This document shows, piece after piece, positions 60,677 through 62,751 of a stretch of 62,751 nucleotides of DNA. Numbering within the stretch: the stretch's first letter is position 1; every line of letters begins with the position of its first letter. The position numbers and the translations under genes are program-made. The notes below the pieces were generated by a model. The model saw only the letters and a list, made by a program, of their open reading frames with translations, did not search any database and had not been told where the DNA came from. This DNA is from a virus, in IMG/VR virus record IMGVR_UViG_3300019776_000051, positions 1 to 62,751 of that record; one strand, given 5' to 3'.

Positions 60677-61630
60677 TTATTGTTGCATACTGAATGTAGG
60701 CTGTTCGTGTTGTTGTTGTTGCATACCGAATTGAGTAACTTCAATCTCACGAATAGACATACCTGCGTATTCAAGTATCTTAGTCACTAATTTATATTCA
60801 TCTTCAGCCGGTAATTCAAAGTCTTGATAATCAGATTGTGATTGGTCAAATATTGGTTCACCATTTGCCAAAGTAATATAGGTCCATTTTGGTACTTTAG
60901 GGTATCTAAAATAGGTTGCCTGAACTTGCCCCTTGTTACTTATCGTTGTAGGGTAGAAAGTCAATTCTTCGCCTTGTAATCCATATACAGGGAACTCAAT
61001 TGTAGGCTTAGTCAAATTTGAATTAACTAATAACCCAAGTTTATTATTAATTACTTTCTCTGCCTGAACTATTTTAGAAGAAGAAAAAATTGCATAAGCG
61101 TTAGCTGCTGCTAAAAATATATTTGAATCCAATTGGATTGCTGTATTGCTAAGAACTAATGTAACCGTTGAAACCAATCCTGTAGTAATGTTGGTAACCA
61201 CATCGCCTGCTGAAAGACCATCAGCTAAGAATGTTGCAGTACTATCAACCAACTGCCCACTTACAACTGCGGTATTTGTACCTGTCTTAAGAACAACAGG
61301 CTTGCATTTGACATCTAATAACATATAAGTCGCATAACCCGTTGTCGTAGGACTTGGCATTGAAAACTTATTAGCAGAAATCTTTGAAAGATAATCAGTG
61401 CGTAAGAAGTACTCTAACACCTCCGCAATAGGTTGTTCTATATCAGCGTAATCGACACCCGATGTACGAGCATTCTCAGCATTTATAACCTTGTTATAGT
61501 TGCTGAAGTACTCCTCGTAAATCTCCATCTGTGAATTAGCTGCAAACAGATTGAAATCAGAAGGAGATAGGTATCCGTAGTTGTTCTTATTCAACACAGA
61601 TAATACCGCATTTCTTACTGAATTTATCAT
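60677..61630 (-). CDS. Ring/adaptor protein with inserted beta module (317 aa)
   Basis: The start at 61630 (MINSVRNAVLSVLNKNNYGY) lies 15 nt after a -7 box at 61645-61652; an upstream in-frame ATG falls inside the preceding terminator. Residues 1-100 are a helical adaptor domain (FNLFAANSQMEIYEEYFSNY). Residues about 115-183 are the beta module shared with the 163-aa protein (TNTAVVSGQLVDSTATF, SAGDVVTNITTGLVSTV, ANAYAIFSSS). Probably the portal-proximal ring. Confidence 0.7.
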   Translation of the reverse strand: MINSVRNAVLSVLNKNNYGYLSPSDFNLFAANSQMEIYEEYFSNYNKVINAENARTSGVDYADIEQPIAEVLEYFLRTDYLSKISANKFSMPSPTTTGYATYMLLDVKCKPVVLKTGTNTAVVSGQLVDSTATFLADGLSAGDVVTNITTGLVSTVTLVLSNTAIQLDSNIFLAAANAYAIFSSSKIVQAEKVINNKLGLLVNSNLTKPTIEFPVYGLQGEELTFYPTTISNKGQVQATYFRYPKVPKWTYITLANGEPIFDQSQSDYQDFELPAEDEYKLVTKILEYAGMSIREIEVTQFGMQQQQHEQPTFSMQQ

Positions 61631-61644
61631 TAGTTCTTTTTTTA

Positions 61645-61652
61645 CAAATATA
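61645..61652 (-). promoter_or_regulatory. Promoter for the tail operon, embedded in a terminator
   Basis: Minus strand reads TATATTTG, with a TTG 19 nt upstream (61672-61674) that lies in the loop of the preceding terminator hairpin. Terminator and promoter thus overlap, separating 247-aa gene and tail transcripts. Confidence 0.65.
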
Positions 61653-61654
61653 CA

Positions 61655-61689
61655 TAAAAAAAAAGAGGGCACAACAAGTGCCCTTCTTT
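61655..61689 (-). terminator. Rho-independent terminator after the 247-aa gene
   Basis: On the minus strand, GGGCAC and GTGCCC form the stem (loop TTGTT, extended by flanking AAG/CTT pairs), followed by TCTTTTTTTTT. It lies 28 nt after the stop at 61718. Confidence 0.9.
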
Positions 61690-61717
61690 CCAATCATCAA
61701 TCAATAATCAACATCTA

Positions 61718-62461
61718 TTATCCTAAAACGGCTTCTAACATCTTTAAGGAATCGATGCCCTCATCGCTCTGTAAGTAGTGGGCTACCATCTCATATGGGT
61801 CCTCTCCAAACGGAACAGACAACATCTTTTTCTTATTGGTAGCGGTATTAAACCACACCTCCTTGTCGCCATTTCTCAATATCAATAACTTGTTCTCAAA
61901 GAATAAACGAACCTTAGCTTGGAACTTTAATTCAGGGTCGTTCAATATGTTCAAGAACTCTTTAGGGTCTCTTTTAGCAAACACCAAAATGTCACGCTTT
62001 AACTCAGCAGTAGACACGGTGGATGGGTCTTTGCCAAACATCACTCTTGTTAGAGTTTCAATTTGGTCAAGTGATAACTGACGTGCTTCAATTAAAGCCT
62101 CAACTTCTAAGTTTAAGTCTTCTACCTCAGCAGCAGCATCTTTTTCTTTATCTACCTCAGCAAATATTGTCCCATTCAATGGGTGGTAGTGTAAGAACTC
62201 TTGTAATACAGGGTTGTTTTTTGGAACTCTTAAGAAGCCATCTTCAAAAATAATTGGCTCAATAATAAAGTTTCCGTCTTGCTCGTCCTCAAATGGGGAC
62301 TTTTGATTCGTGCAATATCTAAGAGCACGATTAACATTGTTCTTCTCGTCAAACCACATTAGTGGGAATCGAGGGTGATTTCTTGACGCTAACGTATAAG
62401 ATAGCGGGTTTCCTATTTTTAACTTGTAGACCTTGTCTACAGGTGTTGCAGCTTTTGCCAT
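61718..62461 (-). CDS. Head-to-tail region protein of unknown function (247 aa)
   Basis: Product starts MAKAATPVDKVYKLKIGNPL, then PRFPLMWFDEKNNVNRALRY, an acidic coiled coil (DKEKDAAAEVEDLNLEVEAL) and a helical end (FAKRDPKEFLNILND). It is the first gene after the major capsid gene and is bounded by terminators on both sides. It may be a head-completion or capsid-associated protein. The leader contains AAATCAAATTAAATC. Confidence 0.65.
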   Translation of the reverse strand: MAKAATPVDKVYKLKIGNPLSYTLASRNHPRFPLMWFDEKNNVNRALRYCTNQKSPFEDEQDGNFIIEPIIFEDGFLRVPKNNPVLQEFLHYHPLNGTIFAEVDKEKDAAAEVEDLNLEVEALIEARQLSLDQIETLTRVMFGKDPSTVSTAELKRDILVFAKRDPKEFLNILNDPELKFQAKVRLFFENKLLILRNGDKEVWFNTATNKKKMLSVPFGEDPYEMVAHYLQSDEGIDSLKMLEAVLG

Positions 62462-62486
62462 TTTGTATTTGATTTAATTTGATTTT

Positions 62487-62519
62487 AAAAAAAGGAGAGT
62501 GTCTTTGAAGACACCCTCC
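62487..62519 (-). terminator. Rho-independent terminator after the capsid gene, built on the palindrome
   Basis: On the minus strand the palindrome GTGTCTTCAAAGACAC is extended by GGAG/CTCC pairs (one C-A mismatch) and followed by seven T. It lies 20 nt after the capsid stop. Confidence 0.85.
62499..62514. repeat. 16-bp palindrome copy 10, stem of the capsid terminator
   Basis: GTGTCTTTGAAGACAC on the plus strand. This is the only copy that clearly has a terminator context. Confidence 0.92.
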
Positions 62520-62538
62520 CTGAAATTTTCTTCCTTTA

Positions 62539-62751
62539 TTAACCGTAACGGAATAATACGAAGTTGTTAGCACCCAAGGTACATACGCAACGCTCAGAAA
62601 GGAAGTTAACTTCCATTGCATCCAAGTCGCTTGTAGCAGCACCACCGGCAGAACCTGTAATCCAAGTTTTGTATCTGCGGTCTTCAGCTTCAGAAGCACG
62701 GTAACGAACGTGTAAGAAAGGACGCTTAGCGTTCTTGCCCATAATTTGGTC
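62539..62751 (-). CDS. Major capsid protein, C-terminal end (continues from 1-1293)
   Basis: This segment encodes the C-terminus of the capsid protein, ending NNFVLFRYG. Positions 62665-62751 duplicate 1-87, and the reading frame is the same on both sides of the join (78 equals 62742 in frame). The unique C-terminal part is 62539-62664, 41 codons plus stop. It is followed on the minus strand by the palindrome terminator. Confidence 0.85.
   Translation of the reverse strand, partial: DQIMGKNAKRPFLHVRYRASEAEDRRYKTWITGSAGGAATSDLDAMEVNFLSERCVCTLGANNFVLFRYG
62665..62751. repeat. Terminal direct repeat, right copy
   Basis: Exact copy of 1-87. Removing one copy gives a 62,664-bp circular unit. Confidence 0.95.

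Noticed and set aside
1-62751. Further hammerheads on either strand
   Set aside because: Other CTGATGA or TCATCAG occurrences lie in coding sequence and lack a paired stem II followed by GAAA and a matching stem III.

Overview
This window is the complete genome of a virus: a tailed, short-tailed (podovirus-type) phage that probably infects a member of the Bacteroidota. Bases 1-87 are repeated exactly at 62665-62751, and the major capsid gene reads in frame across that join, so the molecule is circular or circularly permuted with a unit length of 62,664 bp. The host group is inferred from three things. Several operons have TTG/TTTG-N19-22-TAnnTTTG promoters. Start codons lie behind A-rich AATCAAATCAAATG leaders and lack Shine-Dalgarno sites. 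The packaging, capsid and tail order resembles crAss-like and related Bacteroidota podoviruses. No integrase, DNA polymerase or RNA polymerase was recognised, so the phage looks lytic and dependent on host polymerases.

Layout. Late genes run on the minus strand from 24969 down to 1 and, across the join, from 62742 down to 41707. In order of transcription they include an 81-aa gene, GroEL, a Tad2-like protein, GroES, a run of very small basic proteins, holin, M15 endolysin, a u-spanin candidate, tail-fibre genes, a double cpn10-like protein, a 2OG-Fe(II) dioxygenase, TerS candidate, TerL, portal, scaffold, major capsid protein, then ring/adaptor, nozzle, tail and giant ejection proteins. One plus-strand winged-helix regulator (21602) interrupts the block and is divergent from the small basic genes. 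Early and replication genes run on the plus strand from a promoter at 25454-25484 to 41706: an amidoligase, a class II glutamine-amidotransferase/GGCT fusion, many small proteins, a DUF1071 annealing protein, PD-(D/E)XK exonuclease, an SSB-like protein, prim-pol/SF3 helicase, SF2 helicase, VRR-NUC and other nuclease-like proteins, and two stand-alone DnaA-domain-IV-like proteins.

The most unusual content is RNA. Four type III hammerhead ribozymes (27079, 27993, 29809, 30218) sit in successive gaps of the early operon. Each directly follows a perfect hairpin and each lies about 60-90 nt before the next start codon. Three of these hairpins are copies of a 16-bp palindrome, GTGTCTTYRAAGACAC, that occurs ten times in the genome. 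A further copy precedes a tRNA-like element and an H-type pseudoknot ahead of the SSB-like gene, and another forms the terminator after the capsid gene. I infer a self-processing polycistronic mRNA in which ribozymes (or RNase P at the tRNA-like element) cut the transcript and the hairpin protects the new upstream 3' end.

Other DNA-level signals are two related gene-free regions with paired CGACAT iterons (24347-24662 and 34389-34537, the second abutting the prim-pol/helicase gene) and two perfect copies of the parS-like palindrome GTTCCACGTGGAAC (8136 and 22594).
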